A stretch of 64,000 nucleotides of DNA, taken from assembly GCF_022698165.1 (NCBI RefSeq), contig NZ_JALDAY010000007.1:124001-188000 (forward strand). Reading direction: 5' to 3'. This document shows positions 7,381-16,551 of the stretch, piece by piece. Each line of letters begins with the position of its first letter. The first letter of the stretch is position 1. The translations under genes were made by a program, and so were the position numbers. The notes beneath the pieces were generated by a model, which had not been told where the DNA came from, made no database searches, and saw only the letters and a list, made by a program, of their open reading frames with translations. Source of the DNA: Streptomyces cylindrosporus (GTDB taxonomy: Bacteria > Actinomycetota > Actinomycetes > Streptomycetales > Streptomycetaceae).

Positions 7381-9150
7381 TCAGGCGACCTGGCCGCTGT
7401 GCAGGTGGGTGTAGGCCCCGCCGCGGCGCAGGAGTTCCTCGTGCGTCCCGGTCTCCAGGATGCGCCCGTCGCCCATCACCACGATCCGGTCGGCGCCCCG
7501 CACGGTGGACAGCCGGTGCGCCACGACGAACGTGGTGCGGCCGTGCAGCAGCCGGGCCAGCGCCTCCTGGACCAGGGCCTCGGAGCGGGTGTCCAGGGCC
7601 GAGGTCGCCTCGTCCAGGATCAGCACCCTCGGGTCGCGGATCAGGGCGCGGGCGATGGCGAGGCGCTGGCGCTGCCCGCCGGAGAGCCGGGCGCCACGTT
7701 CACCGACCAGGGTGTCGAGGCCCTGCGGCAGCCGGTCGACGAACTCCAGCGCGTTGGCGTCCCGCAGCGCCGCCCGCACCGTCTCCTCGTCGGCGTCGTC
7801 CATGCCGTACGCCACGTTCTCCCGGATCGTGCCGTCGAAGAGGATCGACTCCTGCGGCACCACCGAGACGAAGCGCCGATAGGTGCGCAGGTCCAGGGTG
7901 TTCATGTCGGTGCCGTCGAGCAGCAGCCGGCCCGTGGTCGGGCGGATGAAGCCGATGACGAGGTTGAGCACGGTGGACTTGCCCGCGCCGGACGCGCCGA
8001 CCAGTGCGACGGTCTCCCCCGGTACGACGTCCAGGGTGAAGTCACGGACGGCGGGCCGGCCGCTGTCGTCGTAGGCGTGGCCGACGTTCTCGAAGGCGAC
8101 CGCGCCGCACAGCGAGGTCAGTTCGGTCTTGCCGTCGTTGTCCTCCAGCTCGGGCGCCTGGAGCACCTCGCCGACCGAGCGCACCGACTCCAGGCCCTTG
8201 GTGATGACCGGGGCCAGACTCGCCAGCGTCGTCGTGGAGTTGGTGAGCGTGGTCAGGAAGGCGCTGAGCATGACGACGTCGCCCGCCGTGACGCCCCAGA
8301 CGCCGTAGTACGACACCAGTGCCGCGCCGGCCAGGACGAGTACGCCGACCACGTTGAGGACCACCCAGGCCAGCGAGCCGAAGCGGCCGTTGACGAGGTC
8401 GAGGCGCAGGCCGGAGGTGAGCAGCCGGCGCAGGGTGCCGTCCATGCGGCGCAGCGCCTTGCCCTCCAGGCCGTGGGCGCGGGTGACCGGGATCAGGCGG
8501 GTCATCTCCGAGACACGGGAGGAGAGGGTCTCGACCTCGTGCCGGAAGTGCTCGTTGTGGGTGCGCAGCCGTGCCCGCAGCCGGGCCACGACCAGCGCCG
8601 CGGCGGGCACGACGACCACGAAGACGGGCACGAACTCCGGTGTGCGGACGGCGATGATGACGAGTCCGCCGACGAGGACGGTGATGGCGCCGAGCCCGGT
8701 CTCGGCGGTCTGCTGCACCATCTGCTCGACCGTCTCCACGTCCCGGACGACCTTGGCCTGCAGGACTCCGGCGCTGACCCGCGAGTGGTAGCCGATGGAC
8801 AGCTGCTGCATACGGGTGCACAGCGCGGAGCGCAGAGCGGTGCCCATGCGGCGGACGCTGCCGTACAGGAGGCGTACGTACAGCACGTGCAGCGGGTAGT
8901 TGACCAGCAGGATGAACAGGATGATCCCGGTGCTCAGCCACAGCCGCTCGACCGGCGCGTGCTGGACGACGGTGTCGATGATGGACGCGGTGATCAGCGG
9001 CAGCAGCCAGACCGGGCTGTGCTTGACGGTGAACACGCCGACCGCCGCGATCAGTCGGCGGCGGTCGGCGCGGAACAGATACACGAGGGTGCGTATCGGG
9101 TGTTCGTCGCGGTAGCGGTGGTCGAGGGGTCTTTCCGACGACGACGCCAT
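7381..9150 (-). CDS. ABC exporter, fused permease and ATPase
   Basis: A 589-residue half-transporter expected to act as a homodimer. Residues about 30-320 form the six-helix type IV exporter membrane domain. The nucleotide-binding domain follows with Walker A GASGAGKST (about 384-392), signature LSGGQRQR (about 487), Walker B VLILDEATSALD (about 507) and the switch histidine in FVVAHRLSTV. Substrate (lipid, peptide or drug) cannot be told. It is followed on the same strand, upstream in transcription, by an aldo/keto reductase gene 25 bases away, so the two may share a transcript. Confidence 0.92.
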   Translation of the reverse strand: MASSSERPLDHRYRDEHPIRTLVYLFRADRRRLIAAVGVFTVKHSPVWLLPLITASIIDTVVQHAPVERLWLSTGIILFILLVNYPLHVLYVRLLYGSVRRMGTALRSALCTRMQQLSIGYHSRVSAGVLQAKVVRDVETVEQMVQQTAETGLGAITVLVGGLVIIAVRTPEFVPVFVVVVPAAALVVARLRARLRTHNEHFRHEVETLSSRVSEMTRLIPVTRAHGLEGKALRRMDGTLRRLLTSGLRLDLVNGRFGSLAWVVLNVVGVLVLAGAALVSYYGVWGVTAGDVVMLSAFLTTLTNSTTTLASLAPVITKGLESVRSVGEVLQAPELEDNDGKTELTSLCGAVAFENVGHAYDDSGRPAVRDFTLDVVPGETVALVGASGAGKSTVLNLVIGFIRPTTGRLLLDGTDMNTLDLRTYRRFVSVVPQESILFDGTIRENVAYGMDDADEETVRAALRDANALEFVDRLPQGLDTLVGERGARLSGGQRQRLAIARALIRDPRVLILDEATSALDTRSEALVQEALARLLHGRTTFVVAHRLSTVRGADRIVVMGDGRILETGTHEELLRRGGAYTHLHSGQVA

Positions 9151-9175
9151 CGGCGGGGGTCCTCCGGAGGAAGTG

Positions 9176-10033
9176 TCAGACGGCGTCGAGCTGGTCGAGT
9201 TCCTCGGCCGAGAGCTCGAGTTCCGTCGCGGCGAGGGAGTCGAGGATGGTCTCCGGGCGGCTGGAGCCCGGAATCGGTACGACCACCGGGGACTTGGCGA
9301 GCATCCAGGCCAGGCAGACCCGCTGCGGGCTCACCCCGTGGGCCTCGGCGATCCGGGCGAACGGCGCGTAGGAGGAGCCGAGTTCGCTCGCGCGGGAGAT
9401 CCCGCCGAGCGGGCTCCAGGGCAGGAAGGCGATGCCCAGCTCATCGCAGAGTTCCAGCTCCGGCTCGCTGGAGCGGAAGGCCGGGGAGAACTGGTTCTGC
9501 ACGGAGACCAGTCGCCCGCCGAGGATCTCCTGGGCCTGCCGGATCTGGTCGGGGTTGGCGTTGGAGATGCCCGCCAGCCGGATCTTGCCCTCGTCGAGCA
9601 GGTCCCGGATCGCGCCGACGGACTCGGCGTACGGGACGCGCGGGTCGGGCCGGTGGAACTGGTAGAGCCCGATGGCCTCCACGCCGAGCCGGCGCAGGGA
9701 CGCCTCGCAGGCCTCCTTGAGGTGGCGGGGGCTGCCGTCGAGGGTCCAGCTGCCGTCGCCGGGGCGCAGATGGCCGCCCTTGGTGGCGACCAGGACGTCC
9801 CCGCCGCGGTCGTCGGAGGCGAGGGCCTTGGCGATCAGGGTCTCGTTGTGGCCGACTTCGTGGGCGTCACGGTGGTAGGCGTCCGCGGTGTCGATCAGCG
9901 TCACGCCGGCGTCGAGCGCGGCGTGGATGGTGGCGAGGGAGCGTGCCTCGTCCGGCCGTCCCTCGATGGACATGGGCATTCCGCCCAGACCGATCGCGCT
10001 GACCTCGACGTCACCGATACGACGGGTGTGCAT
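9176..10033 (-). CDS. Aldo/keto reductase
   Basis: A 285-residue NADPH-dependent (alpha/beta)8 barrel reductase. Visible family features are the N-terminal IGLGGMPM, catalytic Asp/Tyr in DTADAYH, the lysine in ATKGG, the histidine in LYQFHRPDP, and the NADP-binding C-terminus VPIPGSSRPETILDSL. The ATG at 10033 has GAGGA about 10 bases upstream. It probably starts a two-gene unit with the ABC exporter. The leader carries four short near-direct repeats (10051-10082). Substrate unknown. Confidence 0.92.
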   Translation of the reverse strand: MHTRRIGDVEVSAIGLGGMPMSIEGRPDEARSLATIHAALDAGVTLIDTADAYHRDAHEVGHNETLIAKALASDDRGGDVLVATKGGHLRPGDGSWTLDGSPRHLKEACEASLRRLGVEAIGLYQFHRPDPRVPYAESVGAIRDLLDEGKIRLAGISNANPDQIRQAQEILGGRLVSVQNQFSPAFRSSEPELELCDELGIAFLPWSPLGGISRASELGSSYAPFARIAEAHGVSPQRVCLAWMLAKSPVVVPIPGSSRPETILDSLAATELELSAEELDQLDAV

Positions 10034-10050
10034 GTGCTCGTGTCCTCTTT

Positions 10051-10082
10051 CGGCTTTCCGGCTTCCGGCTTTACGGCTTTCG
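10051..10082. repeat. Four tandem 7-8 bp repeats in the aldo/keto reductase leader
   Basis: CGGCTTTC, CGGCTTC, CGGCTTTA and CGGCTTTC follow one another directly. On the transcribed strand they read as four AAGCCG units spaced one turn of A-form helix or less apart, 18-49 bases before the start codon. This could be slippage-derived sequence or an RNA-binding site; nothing in the sequence decides which. Confidence 0.6.
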
Positions 10083-10252
10083 ACTGTCGCACTTCCAGCC
10101 TGACTCTCCGCTCGGCCGGAGGTCCAATAGAGGAAAGAGAACGCATTCAGCAGCCGCGCAACTGAATCGTCCGGCGTGCGGAAAGGGCTTGCCCGAGCGG
10201 CGGGTCGGTGTGCGACGCTCACCCTCGATCGATCGCGACGAGAGGCGGCGGC

Positions 10253-11146
10253 ATGCGCATCGGACTCCTCGGAACCGGCCCCTGGGCGGCGATGGCTCAC
10301 GCCCCCGCGCTGGACGAGCACCCGGAGCTGGACTTCGTGGGTGTGTGGGGTCGCCGTCCGGACGCGGCGAAGGCGCTCGCCGACCGGTACGGCGTGCGGG
10401 CATACGACGACGTCGACGCGCTGTTCGCCGACGTGGACGCGGTGGCGGTGGCGCTGCCTCCGGGTGTTCAGGCGGACCTGGCGGCGCGTGCGGCGCGGGC
10501 GGGGTGCCATCTGCTGCTGGACAAGCCGCTCGCGACCACGGTCGAGCAGGGGCGGGCCGTGGTCGACGCGGCGCGGGAGGCAGGTGTCGCGTCGGTGGTC
10601 TTCTTCACCACGCGTTTCGTCACCGAGACCGCGGCCTGGATCACCGAACAGGCGGGCGTGGACGGCTGGTTCACGGCACGGGCGCAGTGGCTCGGTGCCC
10701 TGTTCGGGCACGACAGCGACAGTCCGTTCGCGGATTCGCCGTGGCGGCAGGAGAAGGGCGCGCTGTGGGACGTGGGCCCACATGCGCTGTCCGTGCTGCT
10801 GCCGGTCCTGGGCGAGGTCCGCCGGGTGGCGGCCGCGGTGCCCGGTCCCGGGGACACGGTGCAGCTCGTCCTCGACCACACCGGCGGCGCGTCGAGTTCG
10901 CTCACCCTCAGCCTGTCGGCACCGGCCGCGGCGGCGGGCGCCGGCGTCGAACTCCGGGGCGAGTCGGGGGTGACGGTGCTGCCGGAGGGCACCGACAACG
11001 CGGTCACGGCCCTGGTCCACGCGGCCGACGCCCTCCTCACCGCCGTACACACCGGGAAGCCACACCCGTGCGACGCGTCCTTCGCCCTGCGGGTCACCGA
11101 GATCCTGGTGGAGGCCGAGACGCTGCTGGAGTCCGGCGCCCGCTGA
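10253..11146 (+). CDS. Gfo/Idh/MocA family oxidoreductase
   Basis: A 297-residue NAD(P)-dependent dehydrogenase-like protein. The Rossmann domain starts at residue 1 (RIGLLGTGPWA) with the cofactor fingerprint, and the conserved lysine motif is present as LLDKPLA (about 85-92). The C-terminal beta-sheet domain includes a WDVGPHAL segment. GAGAGG precedes the ATG at 10253. Members act on sugars, inositols or biliverdin-like substrates; the substrate here is not deducible. It is monocistronic and divergent from the aldo/keto reductase, with a shared 220-bp promoter region. Confidence 0.9.
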   Translation: MRIGLLGTGPWAAMAHAPALDEHPELDFVGVWGRRPDAAKALADRYGVRAYDDVDALFADVDAVAVALPPGVQADLAARAARAGCHLLLDKPLATTVEQGRAVVDAAREAGVASVVFFTTRFVTETAAWITEQAGVDGWFTARAQWLGALFGHDSDSPFADSPWRQEKGALWDVGPHALSVLLPVLGEVRRVAAAVPGPGDTVQLVLDHTGGASSSLTLSLSAPAAAAGAGVELRGESGVTVLPEGTDNAVTALVHAADALLTAVHTGKPHPCDASFALRVTEILVEAETLLESGAR

Positions 11147-11166
11147 CAGCACGCCGGAGCCCGCCC

Positions 11167-11490
11167 CTACTCCTCCTCGAACGGCTCGTCGCTCCACCGG
11201 AACCAGGCCCGGTCGCCCTCGATGTGCAGCAGGAACTCGGGGACCGGGCCGTCCGGAGAGGAGAGGGAGACGCTGCGTCTGATCTCCGCGTACGCCGCCT
11301 CCCACTCCTCCCAGTCGTCGTCCCGCTCCATGAGGACGAGTTCGCGGGCGAACAGGTCGCGCACGGCGTCGTAGCCGGGGTGTGCGGTGAAGCGGCCGGA
11401 CAGCCAGGGGAAGTCGGCATCGTCGATCAGGATGTCGCCGACCGCCGCCTCACCGCTGTGCACCCGCCAGGTCTCGCCCAGGAACGCCAT
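11167..11490 (-). CDS. Hypothetical protein
   Basis: A 107-residue acidic soluble protein (start MAFLGETWRVHSGEAAVG). It is rich in Trp and Asp/Glu, has no membrane segment and ends in an acidic DEPFEEE tail. I recognise it as the kind of small conserved protein found in streptomycetes but know no function. No good ribosome site is visible for the ATG at 11490. It lies 35 bases downstream of the GNAT gene on the same strand and may be co-transcribed with it. Confidence 0.7.
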   Translation of the reverse strand: MAFLGETWRVHSGEAAVGDILIDDADFPWLSGRFTAHPGYDAVRDLFARELVLMERDDDWEEWEAAYAEIRRSVSLSSPDGPVPEFLLHIEGDRAWFRWSDEPFEEE

Positions 11491-11525
11491 GGCGCCAGCA
11501 TGCCGGTCGGCACTGACAGCGCGGC

Positions 11526-12422
11526 CTACTCGGTGCGCGGGGGCTCGAAGTTGATGCGTTCTCGCTCGATCGGGTATCCGGCCTTGGCGAAGTTCGCCGC
11601 CATCGGGAAGTTCCCCCGGTCGGTCGCCGCGGACACGAACTCCGCGCCCTGGTCGGCCAGGAAGTGGGTGCACTCCGCCAGCAGGTCGTAGGCGTAGCCG
11701 TGTCCGCGTTGGTCGGGCAGCACGCCGATGAAGCCGACGCACGGGCCGGACGGGTTGTGTGCCGGGATGTGGATGCCCACGGGCTCGCCCGCGCGTGTGT
11801 ACGCGATCTGCCACCACTCCCGTGGCGACGGGCACCAGTGGAAGAAGTCGAGCTCCTCCTGGGCGGCCTGGTCGAGGCCGCCTTCCTTGATGGCCTTGAG
11901 GGCGTGCGCGTCCAGCGTGGCGGAGTGGATGCGGCGCAGCGCGTCGAAGAACACCGCGTCGTCCGGTTCGGCCCGGAAGTCGAGCCGTCCTGGCCGCTCG
12001 GGCAGCCCGCACTCCGGCGTCCACCGGTACAGGAACCGCTCGACGAGCAGTTCGTAGCCGGCCGCCCGCGCGGCGCCGAACCGGGTCTCGGCGGCGGCCC
12101 GTTGCCGCGTGTCCTCGCGCCAGCCGGCCGGCAGGGTCAGTTCGAGTTCGACCTGCCAGGGTGCGCTGCGCAGGAGTTCGGCGCCCGCCTCCTCCTCGCC
12201 CTCGGCCACGTCGAACCAGTTGACGTTGAGGGGCTCGGCGTCGTCGGGGCCGCCCCACCAGGCGCCGCGGGCGACGACGGTGCCGTCGCGCAGGGCCACC
12301 CGCTTCCACTCGGGGCGGTGCCGGGTGCGCCGGTGGCCGGCCCGGGCGTCGAGCGGGTCGGGCATGTCGTCGAAAAGGTGGGCGTCGCTCTCGTCGAGCG
12401 CGCGGATGACCGGATCGGTCAC
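11526..12422 (-). CDS. GNAT family N-acetyltransferase
   Basis: A 298-residue acetyltransferase, about twice the size of a single GNAT domain, so it probably carries an N-terminal degenerate copy (about 1-130) and an active C-terminal one. The acetyl-CoA site is visible as GVLPDQRGHGYAYDLL (about 230-246). The GTG start at 12422 follows GGAGGA. The acceptor substrate is unknown. A 9-bp inverted repeat lies in the 5' region (12451-12507). Confidence 0.85.
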   Translation of the reverse strand: MTDPVIRALDESDAHLFDDMPDPLDARAGHRRTRHRPEWKRVALRDGTVVARGAWWGGPDDAEPLNVNWFDVAEGEEEAGAELLRSAPWQVELELTLPAGWREDTRQRAAAETRFGAARAAGYELLVERFLYRWTPECGLPERPGRLDFRAEPDDAVFFDALRRIHSATLDAHALKAIKEGGLDQAAQEELDFFHWCPSPREWWQIAYTRAGEPVGIHIPAHNPSGPCVGFIGVLPDQRGHGYAYDLLAECTHFLADQGAEFVSAATDRGNFPMAANFAKAGYPIERERINFEPPRTE

Positions 12423-12450
12423 GGGTTCCTCCGGGATGCGTACTGCGTGG

Positions 12451-12507
12451 AGCGCTCCCGGGTCAGGTCGGTCGAGACACGCCGGGGGCAACGGACAGGG
12501 AGCGCTG
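12451..12507. promoter_or_regulatory. Long-spaced inverted repeat upstream of the GNAT gene
   Basis: AGCGCTCCC at 12451-12459 and its exact reverse complement at 12499-12507, 39 bases apart, within 90 bases of the GNAT start. Each arm also contains the self-complementary AGCGCT. It could be a pair of repressor half-sites or an RNA stem. Position is the only support. Confidence 0.35.
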
Positions 12508-12616
12508 GGTGGTTGTGGTTCGCACGGCACTCGCCTCCTTCCGCCGGTCTCGGGGCGTGGCCCCACACGCTACGGGCCTGTCGTGAGCACGTCCAGCGAA
12601 TATCCGGGGCCGTTTC

Positions 12617-14872
12617 TCACGCCCGGGTGACCGGCCGCTCGACGGCCTCCGCCGCCTGTTCCGACTCCCCCTCGGCGTCGATGTGCGGCAGCATCCGGTC
12701 CAGCCACCTCGGCGTCCACCAGGCGTGCCGTCCGAGCAGCGTCATGACCGCCGGGACCATCAGCAGGCGCACCACGGTCGCGTCGATCAACACGCTCACG
12801 GCGAGGCCCAGTCCGAGCATCTTGACCACGATGTTGTCGCTGACGATGAAGGCGGCGAAGACGCTCACCATGATCAGTGCCGCGCAGGTGATGACCCGTG
12901 CGGTGATCTCCAGGGCGTGCGCGACCGAGGCCTTGGCGTCCCCGGTGCGCAGCCAGGACTCGTGGACGCGGGAGAGCAGGAAGATCTCGTAGTCCATGCT
13001 CAGTCCGAAGATGATCGCGAACATCATCATCGGCACATAGCTCTCGATGGGCACCTTGCCGGAGACGCCCAGGGCGGGCCCGCCCCAGCCCCATTGGAAG
13101 ACGGCGACGACGACGCCGTAGGAGGCGGCGATGGACAGGACGTTGAGGACGGCCGCCTTGACCGCGACGAGCAGGCCGCGGAAGACGGCGAGGATGATCA
13201 GGAAGGCCAGGGCGACGACGACGCCGATGATCAGGGGCAGCCGGCCGGCGACGATGTCGCGGAAGTCGACCTGCGCGGCCGTCGTGCCGGTGACGTATCC
13301 CTTGGCGTCCGTGCCGGAGACGGCGGCGGGGAGGGTGTGGTCGATCAGACGGTTCGTCAGGCCGGTGGTCTCGGCGCTCTGCGGGGACTGCCGGGAGTAG
13401 ACGGTGCCGATCAGGACGTCGCCGTCCTTGGTGGGCGTCAGCGGCGTCACCGTGGCGGCGCCCGCCACGCCGTCGAGGGTCTTCTGCGCCTGGTCGGAGA
13501 GGGTGGAGCGCTGGGCGGAGGGCACGGTGGTCTGGTCGATGACGACGGTGAGCGGGCCGTTGGAGCCGGGGCCGAACGCGTCGGTCATCAGGTCGTAGGC
13601 CCGCCGGTCGGTGAAGGAGGTGGGGTCGGCACCGTCTCCGATGTGGCCGAGCTGGATGGAGAACACCGGAATGGCGAGGACGATCACGGTCGCGACGCCC
13701 GCGGCCAGGTACCGCCAGGGCCGTCGCTCGACGCGCTGGGCATAGCGGTGCCAGGTGCCCTGGGGCTGGGCGCCCGGCACGGCGTCGGTCTCGGCGACGG
13801 GTCGGCGCACTCGGTAGCGGTCGATACGTGTGCCGATCAGCCCCAGCAGCGCCGGGACCAGGGTCAGGGCGCCCGCGACCGCCGATACCACCGTGACGGC
13901 GGCGGCGAGGCCGAGTTTGCCGATGAAGGACACGCCGGACGCGGACAGGCCGGCCAGCGCGATGATCACGGTGCAGCCGGAGACGAGGACGGCCCGGCCG
14001 CTGGTGGCGGTGGCGTGGCCCGCGGCGCGCACCGGGTCGGCGCCGTCCATGAGGTTCTGGCGGTGACGGGTGATCAGGAACAGGGCGTAGTCGATGCCGA
14101 CGCCGAGCCCGATCATCGTGGCGAGGGTGGGTGAGACGGTCGCGAAGGTGAACGCGGCGGCGAGCAGCCCGAGGCAGGCGAGCCCGCCGACCGCGCTGAG
14201 CAGTGCGGTCAGCAGGGGCAGTCCGGCGGCGATGACACTGCCGAAGCCGACCAGCAGGACGACGACGGCGACCGCGAAGCCGATGAGTTCGCTGACCCGG
14301 TCGTCGGCGGCGGGCCGGGCGAGTTCACCGAGCGGTCCGCCGTATTCGGCCTGTGCGCCGGCCGAGCGCAGCGGCTGCACCGCCTTGTCGACGCCGTTCA
14401 GGTAGCCGTCGCCCAGGGTCGAGGGCTGGGTGTCGAAGCGGACCGTGATGTAGGCGGTCTTCCCGTCGGAGGACAGGGGCCCGACCTTCGAGGCGGGGGC
14501 GGACAGCGGGTTCTGCGCGGACAGGACGTGCGGCAGTTTCTGCAGGTCACCGACCGTGGTGGACATCTGCGAACTCAGTGCGGTCAGGGACTGCCGGCCG
14601 TCGTGCAGGACGATCTGGCTGCTGTAGCCGCCCGCGGCCGGATCATGTCGTTTCAGGACATCCAGGCCCTGCTGGGACTGCACGCCGGGCAGCGAGAAGT
14701 TGTCCGAGTAGTCCCCGCCGAAGGACCGGTTGAGGGCCTGCAGCGCCACCAGGGCGATCAGCCAGCCGACGATCACGATCACGAAGTGGCGGGCGCACCA
14801 TTGCCCCAGCCGTCGCAGAGCCCCTCCGGTGACGGTGCCCGCTCCCCCTGTGCCGGTGCGGGTGGCTGCCAT
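12617..14872 (-). CDS. MMPL/RND family transporter
   Basis: A 751-residue membrane protein with the MMPL duplication: a first helix (about 28-50), a large extracytoplasmic loop, five helices (about 190-345), a cytoplasmic linker, a second first-helix (about 372-395), a second loop and five more helices (about 540-715). The first half contains the FATVSPTLATMIGLGVGIDY proton-relay region with GIDYALF, and the second GLSMDYEIFLLSR. Such proteins export lipids, drugs or small secondary metabolites using proton motive force. TGGAGAAGG precedes the ATG at 14872. No adjacent regulator identifies its substrate. Confidence 0.92.
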   Translation of the reverse strand: MAATRTGTGGAGTVTGGALRRLGQWCARHFVIVIVGWLIALVALQALNRSFGGDYSDNFSLPGVQSQQGLDVLKRHDPAAGGYSSQIVLHDGRQSLTALSSQMSTTVGDLQKLPHVLSAQNPLSAPASKVGPLSSDGKTAYITVRFDTQPSTLGDGYLNGVDKAVQPLRSAGAQAEYGGPLGELARPAADDRVSELIGFAVAVVVLLVGFGSVIAAGLPLLTALLSAVGGLACLGLLAAAFTFATVSPTLATMIGLGVGIDYALFLITRHRQNLMDGADPVRAAGHATATSGRAVLVSGCTVIIALAGLSASGVSFIGKLGLAAAVTVVSAVAGALTLVPALLGLIGTRIDRYRVRRPVAETDAVPGAQPQGTWHRYAQRVERRPWRYLAAGVATVIVLAIPVFSIQLGHIGDGADPTSFTDRRAYDLMTDAFGPGSNGPLTVVIDQTTVPSAQRSTLSDQAQKTLDGVAGAATVTPLTPTKDGDVLIGTVYSRQSPQSAETTGLTNRLIDHTLPAAVSGTDAKGYVTGTTAAQVDFRDIVAGRLPLIIGVVVALAFLIILAVFRGLLVAVKAAVLNVLSIAASYGVVVAVFQWGWGGPALGVSGKVPIESYVPMMMFAIIFGLSMDYEIFLLSRVHESWLRTGDAKASVAHALEITARVITCAALIMVSVFAAFIVSDNIVVKMLGLGLAVSVLIDATVVRLLMVPAVMTLLGRHAWWTPRWLDRMLPHIDAEGESEQAAEAVERPVTRA

Positions 14873-15053
14873 GGCCTTCTCCAGGATCGCTGTCTCCCAT
14901 TACACGCCCGTGCGATCGCTCCGGCATCTCGGGCCGTGGCCGGTTTCCGACGCCCTCCGGATGCACGCCGGGCTCCCGCGATGAATGGTGATAGGGGACC
15001 CGGACGACAGCTCCGGGGCCGAAGAAGCGATCCGGAGCCGAGGAGCACAGATC

Positions 15054-15260
15054 ATGCCGACGTCACAGCCCGACGCGTCCGGGTCGTCCGAGGACCGCGT
15101 CACCCCGGACGACCTGCTTCACACCCGTACCGGCACCGAGGTCTCTCCGGAGGACCTCGTGCTCGCGACCGGCAGGGACATCACCCCGCACAATCTGGAA
15201 TGGGCCAGGCACAAGCTGGAGACCGAGGGCCCGGCGGCGATGGAGAAGCTGCTGCCCTAG
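15054..15260 (+). CDS. Small conserved hypothetical protein
   Basis: A 68-residue acidic protein with two similar segments, TPDDLLHTRTGTEVSPEDLVL and RDITPHNLEWARHKLE, ending MEKLLP. GAGGAG precedes the ATG at 15054. The PDDLL/PEDLV repetition suggests a small helical interaction domain; function unknown. It is convergent with the molybdoenzyme gene, and the two stop codons share the tetranucleotide CTAG at 15257-15260. Confidence 0.75.
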   Translation: MPTSQPDASGSSEDRVTPDDLLHTRTGTEVSPEDLVLATGRDITPHNLEWARHKLETEGPAAMEKLLP

Positions 15261-16399
15261 CTCCCGCCGGAGTCCGCCGGGTCGGGCTCCAGGCACAGCA
15301 CCGGGACCCGCTGGACGAGGTTGTTGGCGAAGCCGCCCCGGTTCCAGTGCTGGTCGAGGGGCTGGGTGTGGCCCTCGGCGTCGGTGGCCCGTGCGCTGAG
15401 TACGTGCTCGCCCGGGTCCGCCGTCCAGTCGTACCGCCACCGCCGCCAGGCCCAGGGCCGCCCACCGTCGGGCTCCAGCTCGGCCTCGTGCCAGGTGCGT
15501 CCGGCGTCCGTGCTGACCTCGGCCCGCGTCACCGGTGCCCGTCCCGACCAGGCGCGCCCCTGAAGCGGCACCGGACCGGGCCGTACCACACGGGCCCGGG
15601 ACATGAAGTCCGGGAAGCCGGGCGGGATCAGCAGGGCGCGCGGTGCGATCCGGGTGACCGGCTCACCCTCCTCGCCGGACTCCTGCCGCAGCCGGTAGGC
15701 GACGGCCTGCTGGAAGCCGGTGAACGGGGCGTCGGCGACGGTGACTTCGCGCAGCCACTTCACATGCGCCATGCCGTACCAGCCCGGTACGACCAGCCGC
15801 AGCGGATACCCGTGCTGCGGGGGCAGCGGGCCGCCGTTCATCTCGTACGCCACCAGTACCTCGGGCTCGGCGCCGGTGGCCACGGCGACGGGCAGGGAGC
15901 GCTGGTAGTCCTGCTCCACCCCGCGTTCCACGCCGTGGTCGGCGCCGGTGAAGACCACGTCGACGGCGTCGGCCGCCACCCCGGCCTCGGCGAGCAGCAG
16001 CCGCAGGGGTACGCCGGTCCACTCGGCGGTGCCGACGGCCTCGACGAGCCAGGGCTGGCTGACCGGGCGGGGGGTGAGCAGGGCCCGGCCGTTGCCCGCG
16101 CACTCCAGGGTGACGCGGGCGGTGGCCCGGGGCATCGCCCGCAGTTCGGCGAGGCCGAGCTCCAGCGGGCGGCGGACACGGCCTGCGACGGCCAGCCGCC
16201 AGGGGGTGTCCTCGGGGACGTACGGGATGTCGTAGTGGGTCAGTACGTAGTGCAGGCCCGGCGGTGTGACGTCGTAGCGCAGCGCCTCCAGGGGCAGACC
16301 GTGGTTGCGGGTGGCCAGCGCCAGTTCGTCCCGGCCGATGCCCTCGTCGGGGGCGGCCAGCCGGGCGGGGGCGCTCGTGTCACCGAGTCGATGGCCCAT
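15257..16399 (-). CDS. Sulfite oxidase-like molybdopterin-dependent oxidoreductase
   Basis: A 380-residue protein of the sulfite oxidase family. The molybdopterin domain (about 30-240) has the molybdenum-ligand cysteine in LECAGNGR (Cys about 100), the AEWTGVPLRLLL segment and GYPLRLVVPGWYGMAHVKWL. The C-terminal dimerisation domain (about 255-370) contains ISTDAG-like VSTDAGRTWHEAEL. There is no heme domain and no Tat signal, so it is a cytoplasmic variant with unknown electron partner and substrate. The ATG at 16399 lacks a ribosome site but has GATAAT exactly 6 bases upstream, indicating a leaderless message. Confidence 0.9.
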   Translation of the reverse strand: MGHRLGDTSAPARLAAPDEGIGRDELALATRNHGLPLEALRYDVTPPGLHYVLTHYDIPYVPEDTPWRLAVAGRVRRPLELGLAELRAMPRATARVTLECAGNGRALLTPRPVSQPWLVEAVGTAEWTGVPLRLLLAEAGVAADAVDVVFTGADHGVERGVEQDYQRSLPVAVATGAEPEVLVAYEMNGGPLPPQHGYPLRLVVPGWYGMAHVKWLREVTVADAPFTGFQQAVAYRLRQESGEEGEPVTRIAPRALLIPPGFPDFMSRARVVRPGPVPLQGRAWSGRAPVTRAEVSTDAGRTWHEAELEPDGGRPWAWRRWRYDWTADPGEHVLSARATDAEGHTQPLDQHWNRGGFANNLVQRVPVLCLEPDPADSGGS

Positions 16400-16405
16400 G
16401 GGCGC

Positions 16406-16411
16406 ATTATC
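16406..16411 (-). promoter_or_regulatory. -10 element of a probable leaderless promoter
   Basis: GATAAT on the minus strand ends 6 bases before the molybdoenzyme ATG at 16399, which puts the expected transcription start on the A of the start codon. No Shine-Dalgarno is present. The -35 region is weak. Confidence 0.55.
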
Positions 16412-16551
16412 ACGCCGTACGCCCGGCCCGGCACGTCCTCGGACCGCGGCCACAACTGTCCGCCGGCCGAGGAGAGTTCCGATCGATCAGCGGACGGTCG
16501 TTGCCGGTTCGCCCTTTCGAAGAGGGCCGTCGGGCTGACAGACTCCGGAGG

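Noticed and set aside
10051..10082. CRISPR-like or mobile-element repeat
   Set aside because: Units are only 7-8 bases with no spacers and no transposase nearby.
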